Assembly: GCF_029892095.1 (NCBI RefSeq)
Contig: NZ_JARZAE010000004.1
Location: forward strand, 8,432,001 to 8,496,000
DNA from: Kitasatospora sp. MAP12-44
GTDB lineage: Bacteria > Actinomycetota > Actinomycetes > Streptomycetales > Streptomycetaceae
Reading direction: 5' to 3'
Length of the DNA: 64,000 bases
The number at the start of each line of letters is the position of its first letter. The stretch's first letter is position 1. The position numbers and the translations under genes are program-made. Shown piece by piece: positions 33,118 through 42,138 of the stretch. The notes beneath the pieces are model-generated. The model made no database searches. It saw only the letters and a program-made list of their open reading frames with translations, and was not told where the DNA came from.

Positions 33118-34182
33118 ATGACCATCGAAGCGGTCGTGGCGGCCGGCCGCCGGCCCGTACGCACCGTTCCGGTCGGCCTGGTCGCCGCGGTGCTGGCCGT
33201 CGCCCTGCTCGTTGCGCTCACCGTCGCGGTGTCGCTGGGCGCGGTCGACATCCCTGTCGGCGAGGTGTGGACGGTGGTCGGCCGCCGACTGGCGGGGGAC
33301 ACGCCGCAGCCGGGCACCCGCGACCTGATCGTCTGGCAACTGCGGGCACCACGAGCCCTGTTGGCGGCAGTGGTCGGAGCGGGGCTCGGCCTGGTCGGCA
33401 CGGCCGTCCAGGCGATGGTCCGCAATCCGCTGGCCGACCCCTACCTGCTGGGCATCTCCTCCGGCGCGTCGCTGGGCGCGGTCGCGATGATCGTCCTCGG
33501 TGCCGGGGTGGGCTCGGCCGTCGGGATCGGAGTCTCCTCGGCGGCGTTCGCCGGGGCGCTGGCCTCTTTCGCGCTGGTGTGGACCCTCGCCCGGCGCGGG
33601 GGAGGCTTCGCGCCGATGCGGCTGGTGCTGGCGGGCGTGGGGATCGGGCAGTTCCTGTCCGGGTTCACCAGCTTCCTCGTGCTGCAGGCCGGCGACGACC
33701 AGCAGACCCGCGGCGTCCTGTTCTGGCTGATGGGCAGCCTCGGCGGCGCCACTTGGAGCCAACTACCGCTCCCTGTCGCTGCCGTGGCCCTGGGCCTGCT
33801 CGTGCTGCAGGGGCGCGCCCGCTCCCTCAACGCGCTGCTGATGGGCGACGAGACGGCCGCCGGACTCGGCGTGGACGTCACCCGGCTGCGGCGCGAACTC
33901 TTCGCGGTGACCAGCCTGCTGACCGGCGTCCTGGTCGCCGTCTCCGGGGCGATCGGCTTCGTCGGTCTGCTGGTGCCGCACGTCTGCCGCCTGATGGTCG
34001 GGGGCGACCACCGCCGTCTGCTGCCCCTCTCGGCGCTGGCCGGGGCGGTGCTGCTGGTCGTGGTGGACACCGTCGCCCGTACCGCACTCGCCGCGCAGGA
34101 GGTGCCGATCGGCGTGGTGACCTCCCTGATTGGCGCACCCGTCCTGCTCTACCTGCTGGACCGACGCCTGGAGCGCAGTTGA
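33118..34182 (+). CDS. FecCD-type ABC permease for metal chelates
   Basis: 354 residues, starting at the base after the binding-protein stop. About ten hydrophobic segments, with family motifs RAPRALLAAVVGAGLGLVGT, VRNPLADPYLLGISSGASLG, LLMGDETAAGLGVDV (coupling loop) and AIGFVGLLVPHVCRLMVG. It belongs to the BtuCD/FhuB-type importers of iron-siderophore, haem and cobalamin complexes. It is the second gene of a three-gene operon. Confidence 0.93.
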   Translation: MTIEAVVAAGRRPVRTVPVGLVAAVLAVALLVALTVAVSLGAVDIPVGEVWTVVGRRLAGDTPQPGTRDLIVWQLRAPRALLAAVVGAGLGLVGTAVQAMVRNPLADPYLLGISSGASLGAVAMIVLGAGVGSAVGIGVSSAAFAGALASFALVWTLARRGGGFAPMRLVLAGVGIGQFLSGFTSFLVLQAGDDQQTRGVLFWLMGSLGGATWSQLPLPVAAVALGLLVLQGRARSLNALLMGDETAAGLGVDVTRLRRELFAVTSLLTGVLVAVSGAIGFVGLLVPHVCRLMVGGDHRRLLPLSALAGAVLLVVVDTVARTALAAQEVPIGVVTSLIGAPVLLYLLDRRLERS

Positions 34183-34976
34183 GAATCGCCATCGAGGATC
34201 TGACCGTCACCCTCTCCGGGCGCCAGGTGCTCTCCGGCGTCCATCTGCTCGCGGCGGAGGGCGAGATCGCCGGACTCGTCGGCCCCAACGGCAGCGGCAA
34301 GTCGACTCTGCTGCGCACCGTCTACCGGCATCTGAAGCCGTCGGCGGGCCGGGTGCTGCTGGCCGGCCGGGACCTGCGGTCGATGACGCCGGTCGAGGCC
34401 GCCCGGCACATCGCCGCGCTGCCTCAGGAGCGCGGTGGTGACTTCGAGTTCAGCGTCCGCGAGGTCGTGGCGATGGGCCGCGCCCCGTACCAACGGGCCT
34501 TCGTGGGGGAGGATGCCACTGATCGTGAGGTCGTGGCCGAGGCCCTCGCTCACGTCGGTCTCAGTGGGCACGAGGGACGGAGCTTCGCCGCACTCTCCGG
34601 AGGTGAGCGCCAACGGGTGTTGCTGGCACGGGCGTTCGCCCAGCAGCCGGACGTCCTGGTGCTGGACGAGCCGACCAACCACCTCGACGTGCAGCACCAG
34701 GTGGAGCTACTGGCCCTGCTGCGCGCCCAGCGCCGGACGACGCTGATCTCGCTGCACGACCTCAACGCGGCCGCCTCGCTCTGCGACCGGCTGCACGTAC
34801 TGCACGAGGGAGCGGTGGTGGCCTCGGGGTCGCCGCGCGAGGTGCTCACCCCGGAGCTGCTGGCGGCGGTGTTCGGGGTCCGCGCGGCGGTGCTGGAGCA
34901 CCCGCTCACCGGTGACCCGCTGATCGCCTTCGACCACCGTGCGCCCGCACCGCAGGACGCGCCCGAACCGGTGTGA
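34179..34976 (+). CDS. ABC transporter ATPase for metal chelates (FepC type)
   Basis: 265 residues from a TTG start in a TTGA overlap with the permease. Walker A GPNGSGKST, Q-loop ALPQERGGDF, signature LSGGERQR, Walker B VLVLDEPTNHLD and H-loop SLHDLN are all intact, and the C-terminus ends GVRAAVLEHPLTGDPLIAF as in FecE/FepC proteins. It powers import by the preceding permease. Its stop codon is embedded in the left arm of the following hairpin. Confidence 0.93.
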   Translation: MRIAIEDLTVTLSGRQVLSGVHLLAAEGEIAGLVGPNGSGKSTLLRTVYRHLKPSAGRVLLAGRDLRSMTPVEAARHIAALPQERGGDFEFSVREVVAMGRAPYQRAFVGEDATDREVVAEALAHVGLSGHEGRSFAALSGGERQRVLLARAFAQQPDVLVLDEPTNHLDVQHQVELLALLRAQRRTTLISLHDLNAAASLCDRLHVLHEGAVVASGSPREVLTPELLAAVFGVRAAVLEHPLTGDPLIAFDHRAPAPQDAPEPV

Positions 34977-35017
34977 AGCCCGGCGCCCACTTGTTCAGGG
35001 TGGGCGCCGGGCTTCAC
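34973..35017. terminator. Perfect 18-bp bidirectional terminator hairpin
   Basis: Arms 34973-34990 and 35000-35017 are perfectly complementary, with a 9-base loop. The stem includes the TGA of the importer ATPase and ends 5 bases before the stop of the convergent isonitrile synthase gene, so it serves both operons. Confidence 0.85.
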
Positions 35018-35022
35018 AGTGT

Positions 35023-35967
35023 CTACCAGGCTTCGACGTGGCTGGGCCGGCCGTCGCGGACGATGACGCGGCCGAGCTGTTCGGCCTCGCTGCGGCGCAT
35101 CAACTCCCAACCTCCGTCGCGGCGGTGGACAACAGTGGAGTGCCACGGTGTGCTCCAGGCGTCCTGGGCGTCGAGCAGCCGGATGCCGAACTTGGCGCTG
35201 CCGCGCCGCTGCGGGTGGATGGACAGCCGCACAGAGCGGGTGTGGTGCTCGGCGATGAGGTCGCCCCAGGCCCGGCTGCGCTGGATGACGCCGTAGGCGC
35301 GCTGTCTGCACTCGCGCTGGAGGGCCGATCTGGTGCCCTCGAAACCGACCGTGTCCTCGGTCAGGAACCGGGTGATGCCCCGGTAGAGGGCCAGGGTGGC
35401 CTCGTCGGACTTCACCTCGACGCGCAACTCCTCGACGGTGGGCGCGTACTGGGAGTGCACGTGGGCGCGCTTAGCGTCGTAGGGGAGGTCGCCGAGGACG
35501 TCGCGCAGGTCGAACACCGAGAGGTGGTCGAGGTGTTCGCGCCGGATCATGGCGGCAAGTTCGTCGGCGTAGGCGTCGATGTGGTCGTCCGGGACGTGGA
35601 TCAGGTCGCCGAAGATGTGCCCGTCGGAGCAGATCACCATCCTGGCGCCGGGCGCGTACACCTCATGGATGGCCGAGCAGAGGCCGTTGAGGAAGGTGAG
35701 GGAGAGGCGTTCGCCCTCGTCGGGGAGATGGCCGAGGACCTTGGCGGGGCTCGGGGACTTGCAGGGGAAGCCGGGCAGCGTGATGACGATCGGGTCCTCG
35801 GCGCGGACGAAGTCAGCTATCTGGCGCAGCTGTTCGGGGAAGCTGTCGATGCCGCCGGTGGTGTCGGGGTCGGCGGTGCGGCGGTGGGGCAGGAGCAGGT
35901 TCAGGATGGCGGCGCAGGTGCGTGCGACGGACGGCGCGTGCGGTGTACTGGTGCCGACGGGCGGCAT
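35023..35967 (-). CDS. Isonitrile (isocyanide) synthase, DIT1/PvcA family
   Basis: 314 residues; ATG 35967 has GGAGG upstream, better than the ATG at 36024. Family motifs are clear: PIVITLPGFPCKSPSPAKVL then GHLPDEGERLSLTFLNGLC, RMVICSDGHIFGDLIHV, and late YGVIQRSRAWGDLIAEHH then RLSIHPQ. Enzymes of this family convert the amine of tyrosine or tryptophan into an isonitrile using ribulose 5-phosphate as carbon donor. It is the last gene of the MFS-P450-isonitrile operon. No Fe(II)/2-oxoglutarate decarboxylase (PvcB) partner is adjacent; the P450 probably does the next oxidation. Confidence 0.92.
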   Translation of the reverse strand: MPPVGTSTPHAPSVARTCAAILNLLLPHRRTADPDTTGGIDSFPEQLRQIADFVRAEDPIVITLPGFPCKSPSPAKVLGHLPDEGERLSLTFLNGLCSAIHEVYAPGARMVICSDGHIFGDLIHVPDDHIDAYADELAAMIRREHLDHLSVFDLRDVLGDLPYDAKRAHVHSQYAPTVEELRVEVKSDEATLALYRGITRFLTEDTVGFEGTRSALQRECRQRAYGVIQRSRAWGDLIAEHHTRSVRLSIHPQRRGSAKFGIRLLDAQDAWSTPWHSTVVHRRDGGWELMRRSEAEQLGRVIVRDGRPSHVEAW

Positions 35968-36056
35968 GCGGTCCTCCACGAGGGCATGGCGGGATGGCGC
36001 CTCGGCGCTGCGGCCAAGGCGCATGTGGTCAGGGAGGTCAGGGATTCGGCGGTGCG

Positions 36057-37337
36057 TCAGGTGCGCTTGTCGTAGGCGACGGGCAGCTTGTTGACGCCGC
36101 GGGCCAGCACCGCGGGGATCCAGACGAGATCGTTCAGGTCGCCGGCGGGCCGAAGACCGGGCAGACGGGTGAGCAAAGTGGCGATGGCGACCTGGAGTTC
36201 GGCGCGCGCGAGAGCCGCGCCGGGGCAGAAGTGGATACCGTGGCCGAAGGCGAGGTGGGAGTTCGGCGTGCGCTCCAGGTCGAGAGTGTCGGCGTCGGGG
36301 AACTGCTCGGGGTCGCGGTTGGCCGCGCAGAGCGAGATGATCACGGAGTCGCCGGCCGGGATGCGGGTGCCGTGCAGGTCGCTGTCCTCGGCGAAGAACC
36401 GCCAGGTGGTGAGCTCGAACGCGCTGTCGTAGCGCAGGAGTTCCTCGATCGCCCGGGGCATGAGGGCGGGCTCCTCGCGCAGTCGGGCGAGCTGGTCGGG
36501 ATGGCGCAGCAGCGTGATCAGCATGGTGGTGATCTGGTTGGTGACCGGCTCCTGGCCGGCGACCAGGAGCTGGAAGATCATGGAGTCCAGTTCCTCCTTG
36601 CTGAGTTCCCCCCTCTCCTGGGCGACGACGAGGCGGCTGAGCAGGTCGTCGTCCCAGTGCGCGCGCTTGTGGGCGACGACGTCGGCGATATAGGTCTGCA
36701 GGCCGCGCAGCCGGCCTTCGTAGGCAGGACGGCCGGGGTCCTGTGGTCCGACGGGCTGGACGACCTTGCCCCAGTCCCGGTCGAACCTGGTCGCCAGCTC
36801 GGGGGGCAGGCCGATGACCTCGGCGAGGACCTGGAAGGGGTAGTGCGCGGCGAAGCCCTGGACGAGATCGGCGCCGCTCTCGTCCGGAAGAGCGTCGACC
36901 AGGGTGTCCGCCAGGTCCTGGAAGCGAGGGCGCAACTCCTCGATGCGGCGCGGCGCGAACGCGTCCAGGACCAGGCGGCGCATGTCGGTGTGCTTGGGCG
37001 GGTCCTGGTGCAGCAGGTGGACCTGGAGCTGGGAGTGCTGCGGCTCGGGCATGATCGAGGCCAGGCTGCGCCAGTAGTCGTTGCCCAGGGCGTGGTTCTT
37101 GCCCAGGCGCGGGTCGTTCAGCGAGTGGTGAGCGGCGTCATGGCCGGTGACCAGCCAGGCGGCGATGCGGCTGGGGAAGCGGACCCGGTGGACGGGGCCG
37201 GCCTCGCGCATCTCGCGGTAGAGGTCGTACGGGTCGCTCTTGTAGGCGGCGCCGTACAGCGGTATCGGCTCGGCCGTGGTGGCGCCAGTGACCGGGCAGT
37301 GGGGGGTGACGGTCGGGTCGTGCTCGGGCTGGGTCAT
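36057..37337 (-). CDS. Cytochrome P450 of the isonitrile operon
   Basis: 426 residues; AAGGAA precedes the ATG. The haem ligand is Cys371 in FGHGIHFCPGAALARAE, the ExxR motif is EELLR, and the I-helix segment is LLVAGQEPVTNQ, where Pro follows the acidic residue normally found as Glu/Asp-Thr. It is a soluble bacterial class I P450 needing an external ferredoxin, and none is nearby. Its start overlaps the MFS stop (ATGA). It likely oxidises, decarboxylates or couples the isonitrile amino acid made by the next gene (inference). Confidence 0.95.
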   Translation of the reverse strand: MTQPEHDPTVTPHCPVTGATTAEPIPLYGAAYKSDPYDLYREMREAGPVHRVRFPSRIAAWLVTGHDAAHHSLNDPRLGKNHALGNDYWRSLASIMPEPQHSQLQVHLLHQDPPKHTDMRRLVLDAFAPRRIEELRPRFQDLADTLVDALPDESGADLVQGFAAHYPFQVLAEVIGLPPELATRFDRDWGKVVQPVGPQDPGRPAYEGRLRGLQTYIADVVAHKRAHWDDDLLSRLVVAQERGELSKEELDSMIFQLLVAGQEPVTNQITTMLITLLRHPDQLARLREEPALMPRAIEELLRYDSAFELTTWRFFAEDSDLHGTRIPAGDSVIISLCAANRDPEQFPDADTLDLERTPNSHLAFGHGIHFCPGAALARAELQVAIATLLTRLPGLRPAGDLNDLVWIPAVLARGVNKLPVAYDKRT

Positions 37338-38725
37338 GAAACGGGTTCCTTCGGGCGGGGGGCAGAGGGTGATCGTCGGGTGGCAGTGCCGTGGAAGGCG
37401 AGCAGGAGCGCGGCTGAGCAGGCGGCGGCTGCGGCGAGTCCCAGTCCGGCTCGTACGCCGCCGGGGCCGGAGCCGCTCAGGCCCCACGCCGCGGTGGCGA
37501 GCGCCGGCCCGAGGGTGAAGCCGAGGCTGCGCGCCAGCTGTACCGCCGACCCACCTGTGGCGATCCGGTCCGGTGGTAGGGCGGTCATCACCAGTGACTG
37601 GACCGGCCCGCCGTACAGGCCCATGCCGATGCCGGCCAGCGCGAGCCGCCATGCGATATCGGGAAGCGACCGTCCGGTGCTCAGCGGGACGAGCAGCAGC
37701 AGGCCGACTGCGGTCACGGTGGCGCCGATGGCGGCGAGCCGTCGGGCGCCGAAGCGGTCCGCGAGCCGTCCGCCGAGCGGCCCGGCCAGGCCCATCCCGA
37801 GTGGGAAGCAGAGCGTGGTCAGCCCGGTGGCGGTGGCGCTCACGGCATCGTCCTGCTGGAGGTGCAGGGCGAGTACGTAGCGCATCGCGGCGAAGGCCGC
37901 CGCCAGAGCGAGGACGGCCCCGTGGACCCCGTACGTCCCGGAGTCCCGCAGTGCCGAGCTGATGGGCCGCGCGCCGGGTCTTCTCCACCAGAGCGCGGTC
38001 AGCGGCAGAGCCACGACGGCCAACAGCAGCCATGCGGGGGAGCCGGGGGAGAGGGTCAGCGCCAGGAGCAGCGCCGCCACCGCGCCTCCGACCAGGCCGG
38101 CGTCACCCAGTGAGGCCCGGTCGGGTAGCCGCAGCCCGCCCCCCAGCGGCGCGTCTCGGTAGGCGATCACCAGGGCGGCGACGCAGACCGGCAACTTGAC
38201 CAGGAATATCGCCCGCCACCCGAGGTGGTCGAGCAGCAGGCCGCCCAATGCCGGCCCGGTCACCGCACCGAGTGGGCCGAGCGTGGCGGGCACGCTCATC
38301 GCCCGCCCGCGCAATTCGGGCCGTACCGACCGGGCGGCGAGCACCGGCATCAGCACGAAGAGGACGGCTCCGAAAGCGCCTTGGGCCAGCCGGGCGGTGA
38401 TCAGCCAGGCCGCCCAGGGTGCGGCCGCAGCCGCCGCACTGCACAGCGCGAAGCCGCCGACCGCGAACAGCAGCGCGGCGCGTGTCCCGACCTGGTCCAG
38501 CCATCGACCGGCAGGCAACAGCAGTGCCACGAGCGGGAGTTGGTAGCCGAGCGCGGCCCACTGGGCAGTACCGGCGGAGATCCCGAAGCTACGCGAGAGA
38601 TCGGGGAGGGCGAGATTGACGATGTTCATGTCGAGCATCGCCACGAAGGACAGCATCCCGGCGACTGCGACCAGACTCCAACGGTCCTTGACGGCAGGCT
38701 GGTTGAGCGCTGCGGTGGAGGCCAT
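37334..38725 (-). CDS. MFS exporter of the isonitrile operon
   Basis: 463 residues from ATG 38725 (AGAGGGA upstream). About 14 hydrophobic segments; motif C-like GPLGAVTGPALGGLLLDHLG and motif A-like GRLADRFGARRL place it with the DHA2/Bcr drug exporters. As first gene of the operon, with a four-base overlap to the P450, it is the natural exporter or self-resistance pump for the isonitrile product. A shared ECF-type promoter lies 55 bp upstream. Confidence 0.93.
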   Translation of the reverse strand: MASTAALNQPAVKDRWSLVAVAGMLSFVAMLDMNIVNLALPDLSRSFGISAGTAQWAALGYQLPLVALLLPAGRWLDQVGTRAALLFAVGGFALCSAAAAAAPWAAWLITARLAQGAFGAVLFVLMPVLAARSVRPELRGRAMSVPATLGPLGAVTGPALGGLLLDHLGWRAIFLVKLPVCVAALVIAYRDAPLGGGLRLPDRASLGDAGLVGGAVAALLLALTLSPGSPAWLLLAVVALPLTALWWRRPGARPISSALRDSGTYGVHGAVLALAAAFAAMRYVLALHLQQDDAVSATATGLTTLCFPLGMGLAGPLGGRLADRFGARRLAAIGATVTAVGLLLLVPLSTGRSLPDIAWRLALAGIGMGLYGGPVQSLVMTALPPDRIATGGSAVQLARSLGFTLGPALATAAWGLSGSGPGGVRAGLGLAAAAACSAALLLAFHGTATRRSPSAPRPKEPVS

Positions 38726-38780
38726 GACGGTCAGTCCCTCTGTCGTGACGGACACCGTCGGGCGACGGCGTCCGTCACAG

Positions 38781-38808
38781 CAGTCGGCCGCAGGCCGCCG
38801 GAAGTTCC
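38781..38808 (-). promoter_or_regulatory. ECF-type promoter of the MFS-P450-isonitrile operon
   Basis: On the minus strand: GGAAC (38808-38804), 17 bp, CGACTG (38786-38781), then 55 bp to the MFS ATG. It matches the importer promoter at 31955-31982 in both boxes, spacer length and distance to the start. The adjacent ECF sigma factor is the obvious candidate. Confidence 0.6.
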
Positions 38809-38854
38809 GAACGCATGAATGATTTTCTGGGACGACTCGTCGACCGGGCCGGGA

Positions 38855-41113
38855 TCAGGCCCCGAGTCGGGAGCGGCCCTGCCCGCGCGGGGCGGGCTGC
38901 CAGGTGCGCAGCCGCAGACTGTTCGCCACCACCAGCAGCGAACTCGCCGACATGGCGAGCGCGGCGATCATCGGATTGAGCAGCCCGGCCGCCGCCAGTG
39001 GGATCAGCACCGCGTTGTAGCCGAACGCCCATACCAGGTTCGCGCGGATGGTGGCCAGGGTGCGCCGGGCCAGGCGGACCGCGACGACCAGCGACTCGAT
39101 GTCGCCCCGCACCAGCGTCAGCCCGGCTGCCCCGATCGCGGCGTCCGTGCCCGAGCCGAGCGCGATCCCGAGGTCGGCCGAGGCCAGCGCGACCGCGTCG
39201 TTCACCCCGTCGCCCACCACGGCGACACTGCGTCCCGCCGCGCGCAGCTCCGCCACCAGTTCGGCCTTGCGCTCGGGTGAGGCGCCCGCGTGGACCTCGC
39301 TGATGCCCAGCTCCTGGGCCACCGACCGGGCAGCTCCCGGCTGGTCCCCGGTTGCCAGCACGGTCTCCAGGCCCATGCCGCGCAGCCGGTGCACGGCGCG
39401 GTAGCTGCCGGGCCGCAGGCTGTCCCCGACCGCGAGGACCGCGGCCGCGCGCCCGTCCAGCTCGACCAGCACCGCCGTCTGCCCGGCCGCCTCGGCGCGC
39501 GCCAGCGCGTCACGCAACTCCTGGGGCATGACGACGCTGTCGGGCCGCACCACCCGCACCCGCGTGCCCTCCACCGTCCCCTGGACACCGAGACCGGTAG
39601 TCGCCCTGAACTCCGTCACCGCGGGCAGCGGCTGCCCCGCCACAGCGGTCAGCGCCCGACCGACCGGGTGCTCGGAGCGGTGCTCCACCGCGCCGACCAG
39701 CCGCAGCACCTCGTCGATCTCGAACCCCGTCGCCGGCGTCGCGGAAGCCAGCTTCATCTGTCCGCTCGTCAGGGTTCCGGTCTTGTCGAGGACCACGGTG
39801 TCGATCCTGCGCAGGCTCTCCAGCACCTCCGGCCCCTGCACCAGGACGCCCAGCTCCGCACCCCTGCCAGTAGCGGCGAGCAGCGCGGTCGGCGTCGCCA
39901 GGCCGAGCGCGCAGGGGCAGGCGACGACCAGCACCGCGACCGCAGCCGTCAGAGCCCGCGACGAGCCGGCCCCGGTGCCCAGCCAGAAGCCGAGCACGCA
40001 GACCGCGATACCCAGCACGACGGGGACGAACACCCCGGCCACCGTGTCGGCAAGCCGCTGCGCGCGGGCCTTTCCGGCCTGGGCGTCCGTCACCAGGGCG
40101 GTGATGCGGGCCAGCTGGGTGTCGGCGCCGACGGCCGTGGCCCGCACCAGCAGCGATCCCCCGACGTTGAGCGTCGCCCCGATCACCCGGTCACCAGGGC
40201 CCGCCTCCACCGGCACGCTCTCGCCGGTCAGCAGGCTCACGTCGAGCGCCGAACTGCCCTCGACCACCACGCCGTCGGTGGCGACCTTCTCGCCCGGCCG
40301 GACCACGAACTCCTGGCCCGGCAGCAGCTGCCCGATCGGGACCAGCCGCTCGGCACCGTCCTCGCGCAGGCAGACCTCCTTCGCGCCCAGTTCGGCCAGC
40401 GCCCGCAGCGCCGAGCCGGTGCGCACCCGCACCCGCCCTTCCAGGAACCGGCCGCACAGCACGAACAACGGCACCCCCACCGCTGCCTCCAGGTACACGT
40501 GCGCGCCGCCATCCGCCCCGGCGGTCAGCGAGAACGGCATCCGCATCCCCAGCGCACCGGCTCCGCCGAACAGCAGCGCGTACGCGGACCAGCCGAAGGA
40601 GGCAAGGACGCCGAGGCTGACCAGGGTGTCCATGGTCGCGGTGGCATGCCGAAGACCACGCCAGGCCCGTTCGTGGAAGGTGGCCGAGCCGATCGTCACC
40701 ACATAGGCCGCCAGCGCGAAGCAGGCCCACTGCCAGCCGCGCATCTGCAGCGCGGGCACCATCGACACCGCGATCACCGGCACGGCGAACAGCGCGACCA
40801 GGCACAACCGCAGTCGCTCGTCCGCGTCTTCCGGACCCGCGGGCGGCAGCGCCCGTTCGGCGACCGGCTCGGCGGTGAACCCGCCGCTCTCCACCGCCCC
40901 GACCAGCTCGGCCACCGGGACGCCGACCGGGTGCAGCACCCGGGCCCGGCCGGTGGCCAGGTTGACTCCGGCGCTGACGCCGTCGAGGCGGGCCAGCTTC
41001 TTCTCCACCCGCGAGACACAGGCCGCGCAGGTCATCCCGCCCACCGCGAGATCGGTCGTCACCAGTCGCTGAGCGACGTCGGCCGTGGTGGAACCCGAGG
41101 CGTGCACGCTCAT
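38855..41113 (-). CDS. copA: Cu(+)-type P1B ATPase
   Basis: 752 residues. An N-terminal HMA domain has GMTCAAC (26-32). The membrane metal site is CPC in VACPCALGLATPTAL (about 397), with YN in VWAFGYNAVL (TM7) and MSASS in ALAMSASSLLVVANSLRL (TM8), the signature set of P1B-1 Cu(+) pumps. Catalytic motifs DKTGT, TGES, SEHPVG and GDGVND are intact. Its ATG overlaps the stop of the Met-rich small protein (ATGA). It could export copper from the cytosol or load extracytoplasmic cuproproteins. CtpA/CtpB-like proteins of mycobacteria are close in type. Confidence 0.95.
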   Translation of the reverse strand: MSVHASGSTTADVAQRLVTTDLAVGGMTCAACVSRVEKKLARLDGVSAGVNLATGRARVLHPVGVPVAELVGAVESGGFTAEPVAERALPPAGPEDADERLRLCLVALFAVPVIAVSMVPALQMRGWQWACFALAAYVVTIGSATFHERAWRGLRHATATMDTLVSLGVLASFGWSAYALLFGGAGALGMRMPFSLTAGADGGAHVYLEAAVGVPLFVLCGRFLEGRVRVRTGSALRALAELGAKEVCLREDGAERLVPIGQLLPGQEFVVRPGEKVATDGVVVEGSSALDVSLLTGESVPVEAGPGDRVIGATLNVGGSLLVRATAVGADTQLARITALVTDAQAGKARAQRLADTVAGVFVPVVLGIAVCVLGFWLGTGAGSSRALTAAVAVLVVACPCALGLATPTALLAATGRGAELGVLVQGPEVLESLRRIDTVVLDKTGTLTSGQMKLASATPATGFEIDEVLRLVGAVEHRSEHPVGRALTAVAGQPLPAVTEFRATTGLGVQGTVEGTRVRVVRPDSVVMPQELRDALARAEAAGQTAVLVELDGRAAAVLAVGDSLRPGSYRAVHRLRGMGLETVLATGDQPGAARSVAQELGISEVHAGASPERKAELVAELRAAGRSVAVVGDGVNDAVALASADLGIALGSGTDAAIGAAGLTLVRGDIESLVVAVRLARRTLATIRANLVWAFGYNAVLIPLAAAGLLNPMIAALAMSASSLLVVANSLRLRTWQPAPRGQGRSRLGA

Positions 41114-41349
41114 CGCGACACCGCCTCAGCCGTGAGCGGGCGCAGCCCGGCCATCATTCCTCCGGACATGTCGTTGCCCATCGGCCCGTGGCCGGGCCCC
41201 TTCGGGCCGGGGGCGGGCGGCCCCACCAGACGGCCGGCGGCGTGCGAGGCGCCGAACAGCAGGGCGAGCAGCAGGGCGAAGCCGAGCAGGATCCGGCCCG
41301 GCCGCGCCGCAGCACGTGCTCCAGGCACAGGTGTGATCATCGAACTCAT
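41110..41349 (-). CDS. Small single-span membrane protein with Met/Gly/His-rich tail
   Basis: 79 residues; GGAG precedes ATG 41349. One transmembrane helix (ILLGFALLLALLFGASHAAG) is followed by an outward or periplasmic-like tail PKGPGHGPMGNDMSGGMMAG carrying four Met and a His. Such Met motifs bind Cu(+). It is translationally coupled to the copper ATPase and may act as a copper chaperone or acceptor at the membrane surface (inference). I know of no named family. Confidence 0.75.
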   Translation of the reverse strand: MSSMITPVPGARAAARPGRILLGFALLLALLFGASHAAGRLVGPPAPGPKGPGHGPMGNDMSGGMMAGLRPLTAEAVSR

Positions 41350-41406
41350 CGTTGTCTCCAGGTCATGGTCCTCCGGCGCCGCGCGAGGGTGCGCCGGCGG
41401 ACGGTT

Positions 41407-41418
41407 CGAGATATCTCG
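41407..41418. promoter_or_regulatory. 12-bp palindrome upstream of the Met-rich protein and CopA
   Basis: CGAGATATCTCG lies in the 83-bp gap between the sigma gene and the Met-rich protein gene, in an AT-containing patch that is unusual here. It may be an operator for a metal-responsive repressor; no cognate is identified. Confidence 0.4.
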
Positions 41419-41432
41419 GAAAAGGGCAGCCG

Positions 41433-42059
41433 TCAGGCCGCCAGCGTCGGCGGGGGCTCCCCCTGCCGAGCCGCCCGGCCGCGCCCCGCGTCCACGCCCG
41501 AACCCGGGCACCAGCCGTCCTCGGACTCCGCCGAGTGCAGCAGCGCGACGAGCTGGTCCCGGGCCCGGGCGACACGCGAGCGCACCGTGCCCACCGGGCA
41601 TCCGGCAACAGCCGCGGCCTCCGCGTAGCTCAGCCCGACCACCTGGGTCAGCACGAAAGCCTCCCGTCGCTGCGCCGGTACGAACGTCAGCAGGTCGGCC
41701 AGCACCACCTGGTCCTCGAACCCCACAGCCGAACACGGCTGGAGTTCCGCGGCCTCCTCCCAGTGGTCCAGGGCGGCGCAGCGCGGCCGGACCGCCGCAC
41801 TGCGGTAGCGGTCCACCACCGTGCGCCGGGCTATCGAGAGCAGCCAGGTGCGCGCCGAGGACCGGGCGGCGAAGGCGGGCAGACCGGTCAGCGCCCGTAG
41901 GAAGGTCTCCTGGGTCAGGTCGTCGGCCGACTCGACGTCTGTGAGATGCGCGACGAAGCGCCACACATCCCGCTGGGTGGCCCGGACGAACGCCTCGACG
42001 TCCTCCGCGCGGCCCTGACCGGCAGCCAGGGCCAGAGCGGTCAGCCGTTCGTCATCCAC
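41433..42059 (-). CDS. ECF RNA polymerase sigma factor
   Basis: 208 residues from GTG 42059, preceded by GGAGGTGG. Region 2 is FVRATQRDVWRFVAHLTDVE then SADDLTQETFLRAL, followed by TWLLSIARRTVVDRYR. Region 4 is VLADLLTFVPAQRREAFVLT then GLSYAEAAAVAGCPVGTVRS and RVARARDQL. A Gly/Arg-rich tail of about 25 residues ends the protein. It is directly upstream of the Met-rich protein and CopA on the same strand, and divergent from a zinc-type anti-sigma. The mycobacterial SigC regulon (copper uptake and isonitrile lipopeptide genes) offers a parallel. Confidence 0.93.
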   Translation of the reverse strand: MDDERLTALALAAGQGRAEDVEAFVRATQRDVWRFVAHLTDVESADDLTQETFLRALTGLPAFAARSSARTWLLSIARRTVVDRYRSAAVRPRCAALDHWEEAAELQPCSAVGFEDQVVLADLLTFVPAQRREAFVLTQVVGLSYAEAAAVAGCPVGTVRSRVARARDQLVALLHSAESEDGWCPGSGVDAGRGRAARQGEPPPTLAA

Positions 42060-42138
42060 GGGCCACCTCCGGCCTGCGGGCTCCGGCAGGAGCGGAGGTC
42101 TCCACCCCCGCCGTCCGCAGGTGGGGGAGCATGGGCTC

